A stretch of DNA of 64,000 bases from Dicyema japonicum (GCA_011109175.1 RDEW01000019.1:136406-200405); one strand, 5' to 3'; positions 22,500-34,115 are shown, counted from the stretch's first letter. The notes: generated by a model from the sequence alone, not told the origin. Translations and numbers: made by a program.

Positions 22500-22850
22500 G
22501 TGTGTTTATAGTATTTGCTCACAACTCCATCCCAAGTAAGGACTATTGGGACCACATGCACTTTCGCTTTGTGTATTATACCCAGCTCACTTGCGAGAAG
22601 ATCGTACTTGCGGTCTTTCTACACTTCGACATGTTTCAAAGAATCCTGGGAGGTTATTCCCACCTCTATTAGCGTTATTATGTTCTTGATTTTGTCATAC
22701 ACGATTATATCCGGCTTGTCATTCTCTATTCTCGTATCAGTAACTATTGTTGCATCAACGCGAATTTCCACAAATTCAGTTACAACCGTTGATTGTACTG
22801 AATGAGTCTTTAGTTTTTTCGTTTTCTTTATTCCATACTGTTTGCACATG
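22500..22850 (-). mobile_element. PD-(D/E)XK nuclease-like C-terminal domain of a retroelement
   Basis: The minus strand reads …VEIRVDATIVTDTRIENDKPDIIVYDK-IKNIITLIEVGITSQDSL, a stop, then RKYDLLASELGIIHKAKVHVVPIVLTWDGVV. D…KPDIIV…IEV is the PD-(D/E)XK nuclease fold signature, and this arrangement is typical of endonuclease-like ends of some animal retroelements. It lies directly downstream of the R2-like fragment at 22852-23440 on the same strand. One in-frame TAG after HVEV breaks it. Confidence 0.65.
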
Positions 22851-22851
22851 T

Positions 22852-23440
22852 TAATGAAAAGTACCTTCTCTGACGATCTACTCAGTTTTCTAAATCCAAT
22901 ACATCTTGATTGCTTACTATTACTTCTGACAATGGCTATCGAGATACGCTCTCGAAACCATCCAATCTCATTTAGATCCTTAGTGATTTATTTGATAATT
23001 GAGCCCATCCGATGGAAGAGATCGCCCACTTGTGGGTCGAGGATTCCTGATGTATCAACAGCGAATGAGATACACAATGATCCTCCGAAATGCTTCAGTA
23101 CTTCCACTTCTGATCCTCAGCTTCCATAAAAGAATGACTTGGGTCTGAGACTAAAGTGAGCATTTCGTCGGAGAATACGTATCAACACATGTAGCATCCC
23201 AAACCAGGTTCCGACGATTAGCAAAAAGGAATGTTGTCATCCCGTTGGGGCGTTTGCCATCACTCCGTGTGAGATTAGTTGACTCCAAAGTCAGTGATCA
23301 AATAGGATCAGATAAAATTGAAAATCACCATGGTTTCTGAATATCACATTCCCATCGGAATATCACATTCCAGAGGATCTCGTAAATGCTATGAGTTGGA
23401 ATACTATTATAGCTTCAGTCACCAGCTTCGTACATGTTGA
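22852..23440 (-). mobile_element. R2-like element, C-terminal region (uninterrupted duplicate)
   Basis: Inverted partner of 9455-10045, containing the KRP…G and WDATC blocks. Beyond 23413 the match continues into 8388 and below without any RTE between, so this copy shows the pre-insertion state. Confidence 0.75.
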
Positions 23441-23449
23441 TGAAGTTTG

Positions 23450-23770
23450 GAATATTATTATTATTAATGAATTCAATTGATTCATTATTTAAAATAATTA
23501 TTTACCATAACTAATAAAATATTATTTATTCAAAATGAGTTTTATTATAAATATTATATTCTTAAAGCATCTAGTATTCTTATATAAAATCTTAATGTAA
23601 TGTAAATTCTGCTCGATTCTTGAAATAAAAATTTCGTTCTGTTTTCTACACATAACGCATAAATCTTTCGCCTTTTACTAAAGATTTCCGTGTGTAGGGA
23701 TATCAATGAATAACTTATTTTTGTGCCTCTTTTGAGGTTTAATTTTAACAATTGACTGTATTAATTTGAC
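23450..23770. repeat. Inverted duplicate segment, right arm (partner 8057-8388)
   Basis: Reverse complement of 8057-8388. The minus strand holds a short open frame (…ISLHTEIFSKRRKIYALCVENRTKF…) found in both arms. No family recognised. Confidence 0.8.
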
Positions 23771-23781
23771 ACTCGTTTTAG

Positions 23782-24189
23782 ATGAGTTTGATTGATTACT
23801 CATTCTTATGTTTAAACTACTTTATCTATACCGTGGAGATCAGTATATCGAACAGAACTGTTATGTCCATTTATTGTGTTCTATGTCATACACTATTACA
23901 CTTGTGCATTCAACCTGCGCACCTAAACGTCGTGGAGACTAATGTGATAAAGTCTATTTATGCAGAAGTGGAAAATAGTATTATGAATCTTATGAAGACT
24001 ATACTGAATAGTGTTAACTTCTTCAAGGAAATCAATGAGCATGCGACTTCCTCACATAATTATTATATAGGACTCGATGGAAAGCGATTTGGGCGTTCAC
24101 GTTTGCATGTCGGAGTACTTGTCAAAATGAAAATGGAATTTGATGTTTATTTATTAACCCCGGATACACCGAGAAAGAAGTTAAAGTAA
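23782..24189 (+). CDS. Unrecognised 135-residue open frame
   Basis: Open from an ATG at 23782, ending …TPDTPRKKLK. Nothing in it matches a family I know. Its last 60 bp (…acaccgagaaagaagttaaagtaaacaactaattaag) recur at 46040-46085 directly before the family X motif gtgtatccagtttccac, so at least the C-terminus lies in repeat DNA. Probably not a host gene. Confidence 0.25.
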   Translation: MSLIDYSFLCLNYFIYTVEISISNRTVMSIYCVLCHTLLHLCIQPAHLNVVETNVIKSIYAEVENSIMNLMKTILNSVNFFKEINEHATSSHNYYIGLDGKRFGRSRLHVGVLVKMKMEFDVYLLTPDTPRKKLK

Positions 24190-24480
24190 ACAACTAATTA
24201 AGTGTATCCAGTTTCCACTTCTACAAAAACAGAGTCCATCAGGAATTAGCATAAAGGGTAAGACGTCATTACATGCAGTTGTGGAAACCCCTCCAGTGGA
24301 GTGGGAAGAGCAAATGATCCTTTTTCATGCCGGCCTGGCACTGGGCGTCACCTAGACAGGTGGATCACATGACGCCACTCTATTAGGAAGAGAGAGGAGG
24401 AACAGACAAGCAAGCAGAAAAATTAAACCAATTAACCACGCAGCACCACATGGCGCCACGTGGCAAAAATGATTTAAATA
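24190..24480 (+). repeat. Dispersed repeat family X, best plus-strand copy
   Basis: About 290 bp from gtgtatccagtttccac to the palindromic cacatggcgccacgtgg. The inverted copy at 33545-33850 aligns along its length. Partial copies: 2150-2300, 30505-30690, 46085-46130, 48440-48640. No tRNA promoter boxes and no coding are visible. Confidence 0.7.
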
Positions 24481-24837
24481 AACTACTTTAATTTTATATA
24501 TTTTAATTTTTCATAATCTAAAACTTAATTTGATAGTAAATATTGGGGAAAAAATAAACCATCAAAATTAGTTGAGTCAGCATAAAATAGAATTTTTTTA
24601 ATTTTCGCACTAAAATAAAGAAAAGTAGTAATTGCCTATAAAAATTCTGCTATTTTGTCTTTTTCTGACTTGTTGTAAGCCATGAGGGTCGACTTCAATG
24701 AGATTCTTTATATCCGTTCACAAAAAACATTTAAAAAATATACATTTCCCACGATTTCTGGAATAATTAAATCGGGAACCTCGGAAAAGTCTCAATTCGT
24801 CAGATAAATTGTAGGATCTCCCACAAATGATCAATCA

Positions 24838-25270
24838 TTGCAGTATTTGCTCCAAGTGGAGTATTTTCAAGTGCCAAAAGTAACTCGTTGTATTTTCATG
24901 ACAGTTTTGATGTCTTGTGCTTCCATAAGAGTTTCCAGAGTAGTCGGTCCGGTTCCGATTGTTTCGGTAGTATCACCATCCCCAATAAGTTTCTTTACCA
25001 TCGAAGAGATGTCTCTGCATTTCAGGTTCTTTTTGAATAAAGTGAGTAGGCCTCCATCTCTTCTCTTTTTACGGTCCACCCAAATAGTCTTGTATCAAGG
25101 AATGAGGGAGTGTGGCCATTTAAAGTTAGTTTGGTCTCTTAAATCATAACCACGTTTTTCATGTGAATTTCCAGTAGTAGAGTTCCCTGACCTCTCCTTT
25201 AATCCCGTTGATATTCAATTGAAGAACAGTGAAGTTACTTTCTCTTAGCTGGGCTGAGGATTTCCTATAC
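24838..25270 (-). mobile_element. CR1/Jockey-like LINE, endonuclease start
   Basis: From 25270 down: SNFTVLQLNINGIKG, then DRKKRRDGGLLTLFKKN, equivalent to GDLIILQLNTNGI and DRQGRPGGGLLTIIKN in the 5160-5935 copy. Heavily broken. The 2A-like region preceding it is not preserved. Confidence 0.7.
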
Positions 25271-25869
25271 GAAACACGTCGCCTGGGATGAGAATGTCAA
25301 GAGAGGAGAATTCTGTGAAGAGTAACGAACTTGAAGGATATTTTAGTGAAATTCTATTCACAGAACAATTACTTCCTCAATAAAATATGCGGAACTCTCC
25401 TAGTCTTGGATGAAACCAAGATGTTGGGATTTAACTTTATGACTTACAGAAATTGAAAAAAGCATTAGACACCATAAGGAAACTTAATCCTGCAGTCCCG
25501 ATATGATACCAACTGTTGTAAAGAGATCGTCCTTTGGGGAACAAAACTAGGAGAACAAAATCGAAAAGCATAGTAATCGTTCAAGAGCCACCTTGTCTTG
25601 TTACAAAATAACCAGCCTTATGACACTGGCAACCCCTTTCGAGACCCTTATCTGGAGACCGTCGGCACTAGGATCTCACACGGAAAATCCCCTGAACAGC
25701 GTACTAATGTATAGAGTGTAGGACAAAGGGAGGAACAACAGGAGAGGATTAGGACGCTTTTGGAGATGCTGAATCACATGACGGGTCTTTTTACAATTAA
25801 CTGACTTTATGTATTTTCCAGGCAAAAAATGTCATAATCATCCTACGAAAACTTTTGTCTTCCGTAATT

Positions 25870-27180
25870 CAAAGATATCTAATTTACTAAAATATTAGAT
25901 TGACGTGACACTAAATTTGTCATAAAACAACTATAAAACAAAAATTTATACGTTAAGAGAGCACACAAGTGAACAGTAAGGACGTTGGTAGAGTCAAGAT
26001 CCCGTGACCCCAGAGCTGATTGGTTAGCCAGTATTCGTATATCTGCTCTAGTAATCGGTCTCCAATATCTCATACTCAAAATAGGTTGGCCACACTGACA
26101 GGAAGAAGCAGTCAGCAAATACATCCTCGTAATAAGGGGACCAGCCGAGTCGGAGTTATTCAGCAAAAAATCACGGATTCTTTGCACAACGGGGGACATT
26201 TTCCCCTTCAATTTAGTCGCAGAATACTGACTGATAAAGTAACTCCTCAAAATAGCGCGACCACAAAAATCCTTGAGCGAAACTATGGACTCGGAAACGG
26301 GGGGTTCTCTGCTTTGAGTTTGAATGGTCACTCGTTCGTATATGGCAGTAATAGGCTGGGATAAAGGTTCCATGACGAACGTGGGGAGTTGGACGATGGG
26401 ATTGGAACTAAAATCCAGCTTCCTAAAAATCCAAAATGCAGTAACCTAAGATTTCTTAGATGATAAAGCGAGTCGGGGATAAATTGGAGGGAATTTTCTG
26501 ATAGGTTGAGCTCCACGAGGTCAATAAACAGAAAAAAGTGGGGTTCAATCAGTTTAATATTATTCCTGCAGATTTCCAGGGATTTCAAAGATTTTTGAAA
26601 GTTGCCTAGAATACAAAAAAAACTTGACCTCGGCATACCAGTCCCGGGAGTACAGTAATACAGTTGTCACTCAAAATCAGGTGCTGAAGAGACAGGACAC
26701 TAAGACTGGCTGGAAATTTAGTCAAGTTGTTGTTGGAGAGATCACAAAACTACAAATAAGAGGGAAAAAACTGTCAGGTTGACGACGGAATTAACAAATC
26801 GGTTAATAAAGTCATAGTCCGAATGGGAAATAGTCAATCTGGAGATATTCTTCAAGTCTTGTTCACTGTACAAGGCAGGAACATTTCCACGGGATATCTT
26901 GAGCTCGCAGTTAACCCGCCTCAGCTAGAAATGATCAAAGTCAAAGACCTTTGCCGGCATGGTGAATTCTGGGACATCAGAATGGGGACGCTTCCCAGAT
27001 GCTTCATTGCAGTAACGAACAAGTGTGGCCGCATCTTCAGGAGTTGCCTGAAATTGTTTAAAATGCAAACATTTCTGATCAGAACTGTCCGTCCTGGATT
27101 TGAGAAGGATAAAGTAGCCTTTCCTTGACTGGTGAAGTTCCCGTGAACGGATGCTATGTTTTCCTACATAATGAGAAATA
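25870..27180 (-). CDS. LRR1-like leucine-rich-repeat protein, micro-intron gene
   Basis: From ATG 27180: a leading domain (…KCLHFKQFQATPEDAATLVRYCNEASG…), a 24-nt intron (26948-26925), a linker (KISRGNVPALYSEQDLKNIS), a 22-nt intron (26771-26750), then leucine-rich repeats (LSNNNLTKFPASL, LQHLILSDNCITVLPG, FQKSLKSLEICRNNI, LVELNLSENSLQFIPDSL, LRKLDFSSNPIVQLP) split by introns at 26638-26606 (33 nt) and about 26450-26428 (23 nt). The C-terminal part has SLKDFCGRAILRS and SCQCGQPIL. The QKSL insertion between repeats and a late CxCG motif match animal LRR1/PPIL5, a CUL2 ubiquitin-ligase substrate receptor that removes the replicative helicase from chromatin. Junction 26638-26606 leaves a one-base mismatch. 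The stop is near 25879. The assignment rests on remembered family features. Confidence 0.65.
26428..26948 (-). other. Four micro-introns of the LRR1-like gene
   Basis: GT...AG segments of 24 (26948-26925), 22 (26771-26750), 33 (26638-26606) and 23 nt (about 26450-26428). The first two and the last restore the reading frame exactly. The last joins …HLRNL to RKLDFSSNP within one repeat. Confidence 0.7.
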
Positions 27181-27189
27181 TTCATACCA

Positions 27190-29190
27190 AGGGGAAGATA
27201 TATTTTTTAGAGTTTATGTGATTTACGACTATGAATTCCCGTTCTCCCTTAGTTCTTAAGGAAACTGTCGATTTCTTAAATCTGTAAATTGACGTCCTTA
27301 GTCCTGGTTCGACCACCGCCACCTCGCACTCCATTTTTTTAATGAATAAATTTTTATTTTTTAAATTAAAAAATTATTAAATATTAAAAAATTAAATAAC
27401 TTTCCAACTGTTCCAGAGACAACTGTATTCAAAAAATGATCTCCTGAGTCAGTATGAAGTTACTTCAACTCATCAATAAACTCACTCTACACTTAACACA
27501 TACAACACACGGTCAGCTATGGATGCGCTGCGTGTGGTACGGTTTATCTTAAACGAATCTAAAGTAGATCTTCGATTTCTTAGTAACAGTTAAAATAACC
27601 ATCGACGTTTCTCGACAATCTTATTCGGCCGACGCCATTCAGATCTTTCTGGAGGGAATGGGCGCTCAAGTGATACCCCCGAAGCACCGGTGTGTTAAAT
27701 AAAAATAAAGCCACATGAAAAATTGGTTGTCATTTTACTCCCCTATGACCTTCAGACAACACGTGAGCATCATGCTGCCTTTTTGTCAAAGAAAACACAA
27801 CATCCTAAAGCGACTCCTTGAGAAAATTTGACTCCGACCTTACCCTTTTCGAGACCAAAGTGAGGAGAAAGAACAAGCGCTTCATCTCGCGTAAACGTCT
27901 GCTAGTAACGTAAGCCTACAGAAAGTACGTGATCTACTGTTAGGATTTATTTTATTTATTTAAAACCAAGAATCACCAACAAAATAAAATAAAGCGGGGG
28001 CTGTCAGGTGATCCCGGCCTCCTTAACCAGCGAGGATTACATACCGAAAATGAATTATTGAAAACACCCAGGATCACACTATGGCCACGTTTTCGTTTTC
28101 TTAAGCTTCCATAGCATTGTTTGCCGGAACTGCTTGATCCATTCTTAAGATATTCCAAATAACTTCTACCTCTTCCTTTAGGCCGTCAGTTCAATTGAAT
28201 TCTATATTCCGTAAAGTTCTTTGTTACAAATCTTTTCTGGAATCTTAGCTGACCTTAGCTGATTTCTGTGTGTAAGTTTATTTTTCCAGTGTGACTGATT
28301 GACGCCCCATGTTCCAGAATTTTACAGAAACCCAGCGAGGCAATTTTGTCTTCAATGATGCATGAGGACTACTCATCCATCTGGACTTCCTCACTCTTCT
28401 CAATGTTTTTTTCAGTTGACTGGCCTTCTTTTTTCATTTTTGTCCGTTTTTTCGATATTCATTTTCGATGACAATTTGTAGAATATTTAGGGTATTACGG
28501 AACTCGACCTTAGTTTCTTTTAAAGAACATTGAATTTTACAATTTTTCTGACAGCATCGCAAAGAAACTTCCCCCGATACAAATAGACCACATTGATGTT
28601 GTCTGATTCAGCAGTTTTCCCACATCAATTATCTCAGAGAATTCAGTTGTTAGTAAAATTTGTACTTACGTAACTCAAGGTGATGGTCAACAGCCTCTCC
28701 AATCCAGGAGGCGTTGGTGTCCCTCACTGCATTGAGGCCACCAACCATTCGACGTGAAACGAACTGACTCTTGGATCCCTTTTCCTTAACTATTTACTAA
28801 GTTATTCAGAAGATCTTGGCTCCGTTAAATATATGGTCCAAGACGATGGAACAATCAGGGAGACGTTCGATTATCGAGCCTCTAAAATCCGCTATTTCCA
28901 CTTTACCAGTACTTAGCCTACTAATAAACACGCAGATGCAGAGATTATATATGTTAGCTTTCCACTAAACGAGTTCGCCTTCTAAAAGAACTTAGAGTCC
29001 TTGTTTTAATTTATGCACGTATAGTCGATATTATCTCTCATATTTTTAATAAAAAACTATAGGAAACTAGTTGAGCCACAGTTGAGCTGCATGAGCTTGA
29101 TCCCCATACTAAGTTCCTCTCCTTTCTACCTCTTTCCGGAAAACCTGGAGAATTCAACAATCATATCGCCAAGGCTATTGAAGAAAATGA
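27190..29190. other. No gene recognised
   Basis: AT-rich sequence with scattered stops in all frames. 27985-28025 is a short inverted match to 22210-22240. I see no element ends or exons I can defend. Confidence 0.45.
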
Positions 29191-29199
29191 AGGTCAACT

Positions 29200-29830
29200 T
29201 CGATAGTATTGGATGATTCAAGCATTCTTACCCGTCAGATTTGGGGGCTTCTGTTGTGGACGTTTTTAGTCTTCCTTCCTGTCCTCTTTATCGAGCAAAA
29301 AATTTCTATCCGGACTGTTCTTCCAGATTTCTGCAAATCCACTCTGGACGACAAACTTGCTGATGGGCTGAAGAGTTAGTCGGGGGCCTTTGAAAAAAAC
29401 CCCTCTCGATCCACACAGATTGAGGAACTGGACTAACATTCGTACAAGACTACTCAATCGACCATTTTGGAAACGGACGACTTGCACCGTCAGGCTTGCT
29501 TTCAATCATCCTCTTCCCCCCGCAGCGGTGCTGCTGAACGTGTTTGGTTCCCTTCTGGAACAGGACCTCTTCCGAAATTTTATATCGATTCGTCTTAGGA
29601 TCGACCTGTGCCAACCTCATCAGTGCCGTTTTGGATCCGTTATGGATTGCAAAGGAGTTCACCAGCTTTCTTGACGTCTCAGAAATGCCCGGTTCCCAGG
29701 TATGCCGGTTGTGAAACACTATCTTGAGGCAGCTGGATTCCCGTCATCTCTGGATCGTGGAGATGGAAAGCATCATGACGGGATAAATGACGCCACTACC
29801 CCCCTTTAGCAGATCTCATAAGATCCTAGG
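29200..29830 (+). mobile_element. R2-like element, decayed RT-to-endonuclease segment
   Basis: Starts FLPVRFGG (compare ATLPVRFGGLGI at 42930), reaches ISIRLRIDLCQPHQCRFGSVMDCKG (the zinc-binding CxC…HxxxxC region) and then HYLEAAGFPSSLD. Many breaks. Closely parallels 33000-33410, so both may derive from one subfamily. Confidence 0.7.
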
Positions 29831-30132
29831 CGATTTTTGACATGCGCATATGCTCCTCGCCTCGAATTGAAACTGTTGTGACAAAATGGTGGAAGACCAA
29901 TGTATTGAACAATCTTGGTTATGGAATATTGGAAATCACCATATTCTAAAAACTCTCTACAAACAGTAATTTGGACCATGTTCTATTACCTATACACGTG
30001 GGCTCGAAAAACGAACATTGGACCATGATATGGTGATATGAGTGAAATTTTCACTAAATTTCACTTTGAAAGACTGGGAGATTGATATGAACACGTTGAG
30101 CCGCAAAATATAAATATCCTAACAAAACGAGG

Positions 30133-30531
30133 TCATTCTACGGAAAGCTTCTCATAACTATGTAAGGTGCCACTCAGCATATCGTGAGAGTGTTGTACGA
30201 GCATTATATCAAAACATGCACTCCTTATGCATACATCAAATATAGAAAAGACAACAGATATACAAAACATAGAGTGACGGGAAAGAGAATCACTTGCGAG
30301 CGAAAAGATTGCCTTCAAACACTCTGGAATTCTTAGCTTAAGCAGTGCAGGATGGCTGTTGATCCATGACCAAACAGTTCTATGTACATCACGAACTTTT
30401 TGGGGCTCAAAGGAGAAACATCGAGCAAAGTTGAGGGTTTTAGTAGAACATGTCAGGATCACATTCATTTGATTCCCATAAGGAGAACCTCTCCAAAAAG
30501 AAGCCAATGTAATGGATACAGCAAATGACAA
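30133..30531 (-). CDS. Unrecognised 132-residue open frame
   Basis: Minus-strand frame with a coherent composition (…EPQKVRDVHRTVWSWINSHPALLKLRI…). It overlaps the start of a family X repeat copy at 30505. I cannot name a family. An internal piece of a retroelement protein is the likeliest origin. Confidence 0.25.
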   Translation of the reverse strand: MSFAVSITLASFWRGSPYGNQMNVILTCSTKTLNFARCFSFEPQKVRDVHRTVWSWINSHPALLKLRIPECLKAIFSLASDSLSRHSMFCISVVFSIFDVCIRSACFDIMLVQHSHDMLSGTLHSYEKLSVE

Positions 30532-30840
30532 TTTTTCGAGTCACCATGGCATTGAAGGCCACGTGAGACGGGTGGATCACATGACGCCAAATTGATAGAA
30601 GAGCTATAGATAATGAGCCATGGTAAGTAAGAGGAAGTTTCGACTAAGCAGATAGTGGAGAAATTAAACCCATTGGACATAATTTATTTACATAACCGGA
30701 AAATAGCAAATTATAAAAAATCGCAAAAAAGCATTTTTTTCATTTTTTCATCTAAAATTAAAAAAGTGTATATAAAAAATAATTTAATTAAGTAATTTTT
30801 ATTAACCTAGTGGCCACGTGGTGTCATGTGGCTATTTGAT
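30505..30840 (+). repeat. Dispersed repeat family X, partial copy
   Basis: Shares acgggtggatcacatgacgcca with 24340-24370 and ends near a cacgtggtgtcatgtgg palindrome at 30815-30830. Confidence 0.5.
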
Positions 30841-30970
30841 TTAAGATTTATCTTACTCAGGAGACACCCAATGCCTGGTCAGCATTCAAAAGGATCCGTC
30901 TATTCATTCCACTTGGAGACAATTTTGTTTCCTGCGACGAGTTCTGGAATCGATCTAAGCTCCCCTAACA
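30840..30970 (+). repeat. TPNAW repeat, copy 2
   Basis: TQETPNAWSAFKRIRLFIPL then GDNFVSCDEFWNR, clearly related to 6692-6870. Directly follows a family X palindrome. Confidence 0.5.
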
Positions 30971-31150
30971 ACGCTATCTGGATAACTGTGGTTAGTTGAG
31001 GATTGGAACTAGTCAGTATCAGAAAATTGGTTAGTAATGATTTACCCTGGACTTTGGAATAATTTAATTAATACCAAAATAAATGTTGAAAAGCATGTTA
31101 GTTAATAAAGCTAACTTTTAAAAGACGTTGTAAACATATTCCGTTATTTT

Positions 31151-31370
31151 CTAAAGTAAAAAACATAAAAACCTTCCCAGATTCATCATACAACCGTGAT
31201 CGTGAGGATCATGTTTGACATTTTCGGCTAAATGAGTATTCCCTTCATCTTCTTTATAAAGAGCGATCTTAAACAAAGAGTGCCCTTTGATCATGATGTT
31301 ATCGAATGTATGCTCAAAAAAGTGGTTGTCGTAAATATTTTCCACATATTTCCAATTTTTATCGTCACAT
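31151..31370 (-). other. Short unrecognised open frame
   Basis: A 64-residue minus-strand frame (…DNIMIKGHSLFKIALYKEDEGNTHLAENVKHD…), possibly the last exon of the coiled-coil remnant upstream. No family recognised. Confidence 0.25.
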
Positions 31371-31399
31371 CCTTACACATCATCAGTTAGTCTACATTT

Positions 31400-32110
31400 C
31401 CGAGATTTTCCAGTAGAATTTAGCCGAAATGAGAACCCTCGATATTTATTTGAATTTGTTTAATCGCCTTGGAGTACTCGTCTTCCCACAAATCTCTTTG
31501 AACAGCATTTATTTTTGCAAGTTGATTTTTATAATCTTGAATTTTCTAAATATTTACGAATTTTGGCATAACATTCTCGTGAGCAGCTAATAAAAATTTT
31601 AGTTAATCTCTGAATTTATTGTTTTTGTCACAAATATTAAATTTTCTCAGTTGTTCTCGCGTAAACTTCTAAAATTAAGCAGATTTCCACATCTTTGAGT
31701 TCCGAGAGAATTTTGTTTAAAATTTTTATTTTGGCCTGATCCATCTTGTTTTTTTCGTCAATCAGGCAAATCCTCTGTTTTAACGTGCCTATTTTTATTT
31801 CCTTCGAACACTTCTTCTACGTTCAAAATTATTTGGTAGTTTTTGCTTTCAACGTCTTTTTCTAACAAATCAAGCCTAATTTCAGAATATTAGACTCTCT
31901 CGGTGATTAACGACAAAATATCTTCATCTAACCTTTTCTGCTTAGCATTTTGATTCTAATCTCCTCACAAGCGTTGATCAGTTCATTGGTTTGGGAGATT
32001 TCGGATACGTAAATATGCTTCACGTTTGATGTCTCGGTGTTTAGAAATTCTCTCAAAATTGTCAATTTTTGCAACATTTGGTAATATTTGAAACAGTTGT
32101 CGAAGGGGTC
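31400..32110 (-). pseudogene. Coiled-coil protein gene remnant with micro-intron candidates
   Basis: From 32100 down: FKYYQMLQKLTILREFLN…, EEIRIKMLSRK, then RLDEDILSLITER, IRLDLLEKD. A 37-nt candidate intron (about 31855-31819) joins this to KKCSKEIKIGTLKQRICLIDEKNK…NKILSELKD, and a 22-nt candidate (about 31690-31669) leads to KFTREQLRKFNICDKNN, LKFLLAAHENVMPKF and RDLWEDEYSKAIKQIQ. The composition is strongly Glu/Lys/Leu coiled coil. In-frame TAA/TAG codons between these blocks suggest decay or unmodelled introns. No family named. Confidence 0.45.
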
Positions 32111-32999
32111 CTCCTACCGTCCCCTCCCAACTCAATTGCTGAAGATTAACTTGAAACCTCTTCTCCTAAGAATAAAGTGATGTCCGCGATGGTAGGACGT
32201 GTGGTGAAAATGGAAGAGGTATATTTCTCCACTTTTCTTCTGAAGTGAAAGACTTTAATAGAATATTTGGGGTGGAGTTAGTCGGGACAAGCAGACGTTC
32301 TCCCTTGGGTTCTTTCCTTGACTTAATTAGTTGTGACTATTTGTGCTGGGTGGTTAAGGTGGTGAGGTACCTTTATGCACGAAATATCTTCATCTCAAGA
32401 TATATAAACTTATTTCACTTCTTTTGTAAATATTTAAAATGATGGACTCAAAAGACAGTGGATATGCAAAGTTAGAACAGCGAAGCGCTAAATACTAGGA
32501 AGGTTTAAATCCCGTAAGGAAAAAAATTGGGGGAACTTGGAAAAATCTACCTTGAGAAGGAACGAGACAATTCCCGAATGTTCTATATTCTATAAACGCA
32601 CGAATTATACCGGAGGGGTTGGGACAGTGACGTCCCCCTATAACACATTGTGTTAAATGAACGCTTGAAAAAAGGAACTTTCGCTCGGTTGTGTGGACAG
32701 TGGAGGACCACAGACGTTGGATGGCGCACTGGGATCACCTAACTGTTTGACGTTATTTCTATCTTTCTTTCCCAGCGATCTCGGTACTAATAATAAATAG
32801 ACGCTTGTCTATTCTAACGACTTTTCATTCTAACCTTAACGCCAAAGGATTAGATGACCATTAAAGAGAAGCTTAGAAAATATTGAATTTAATGTGTTAT
32901 CTTCTGAGCCAAAAATCAGAGATAGACTAAATGAATTTAATATTGAAAGTATCGCCAATATCAAGTTCACTGATATCGAATTGATATAAGCATTCCTAT

Positions 33000-33410
33000 T
33001 CGTCAGATTTAGGGCATCGCTTCATCACTGCTGTGCACATTTCTTTACCATCCTACCTGTTTTCATTATCATGCAACACACATTCATTCAGTTTTTCTTC
33101 CTGATTACAGCAGGGTTGAGGAGTAGGTCTATGACATATGAAGAGACCCCCATATCAGATCCACACAAATCGATCAACATGCCAACATAAATTACAAGAT
33201 CCTTTTGGAAGCAAACGACCCACAGCGTCGGTCATGCATTCTGTCAGCTTCTTCTCTCTACAGCGATACCTTGCAAAATGAATTCCCTTCCTCGTCAATT
33301 GGATGCCTTTTGGATCAAGAAGCCTTTGAGTAGGTCTTTCTGTCCGGCTTGGAGTCATCCCTGTCGATGTGGATCGGTTTTGACCGCAAATGGCTTCATC
33401 CCTTTCTTAT
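33000..33410 (+). mobile_element. R2-like element, decayed segment (sister of 29200-29830)
   Basis: IPIRQI, then LLEANDPQRRSCILSASSLYS and a CRCGSVLTANGF remnant of the zinc-binding region, each aligning with a block at 29200-29830. Confidence 0.6.
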
Positions 33411-33544
33411 CGACACAACAGTTCTATTACAAAAATACTTAATTAAAAATATGTATATTGACTAAAATAACAAAGTTAGGAAACATTTAATATTTTTGAT
33501 TCTAAAAACTATTTAAATTAATTAAATTTAATAGAAGATAGAAT

Positions 33545-33850
33545 ATAATTGGAATGTCACGTGGCGTCATGTGGTTGCGAATTAGTTAAATATTTCTGTT
33601 CGCTTGTCGGTTACTCCTCTTCCCCTTCCTACTAGAATGGTGTCACGTGACCTACCTGTCTCAGTTGGCTGCCATTGCCAGGCTGGAATGACAAAGGATC
33701 ATTTGTTCTTTTTCACTCTAATCGAGGGGTTTCCACAACTGCAAGGAATGGACGTCTTTTACCTTTTATGCTGGTTCCGGATGGACTTGTGAGACGATGA
33801 AGGACTCTGTTTCTGATACATTGGAAACTGGATGCGCTTAATTGGTTGAT
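33545..33850 (-). repeat. Dispersed repeat family X, best minus-strand copy
   Basis: Reverse complement aligns with 24190-24480 from the cacgtggcgtcatgtgg palindrome to gtttcca…. Together they define the repeat. Confidence 0.7.
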
Positions 33851-34065
33851 AACTGTTAACTTATTTCTCATCAAGTCTTCCAAAATAATGTTCCCTCCAT
33901 CATTGAAAATACACTAGAATGGCCAATAATTGAAAATGACTCGTGTGATCGTTGCATCGTCAAGTGATTATGTGCCAAATTAAGGCCGTTTGGTTTGAGT
34001 TGCTTTTAATATTTAAGAACTTTCTGACAAATTTAGACTGTCCATATTAATTCTTTTGGTTGCGC

Positions 34066-34115
34066 GTGAGTCCCTGATACAATCCAATTCTGTAGTAGTG
34101 AGTCACTGATGATTA
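34066..34115 (-). mobile_element. tRNA-SINE, short body fragment
   Basis: gagtccctgat…ttctgtag…gtgagtcactgatgatta corresponds to the body of the 34696-35014 SINE. Confidence 0.4.

Noticed and set aside
29390-29674. Host gene on plus strand.
   Set aside because: The CQPHQCRFG…DCKG block shows it to be the R2-like zinc-binding region.
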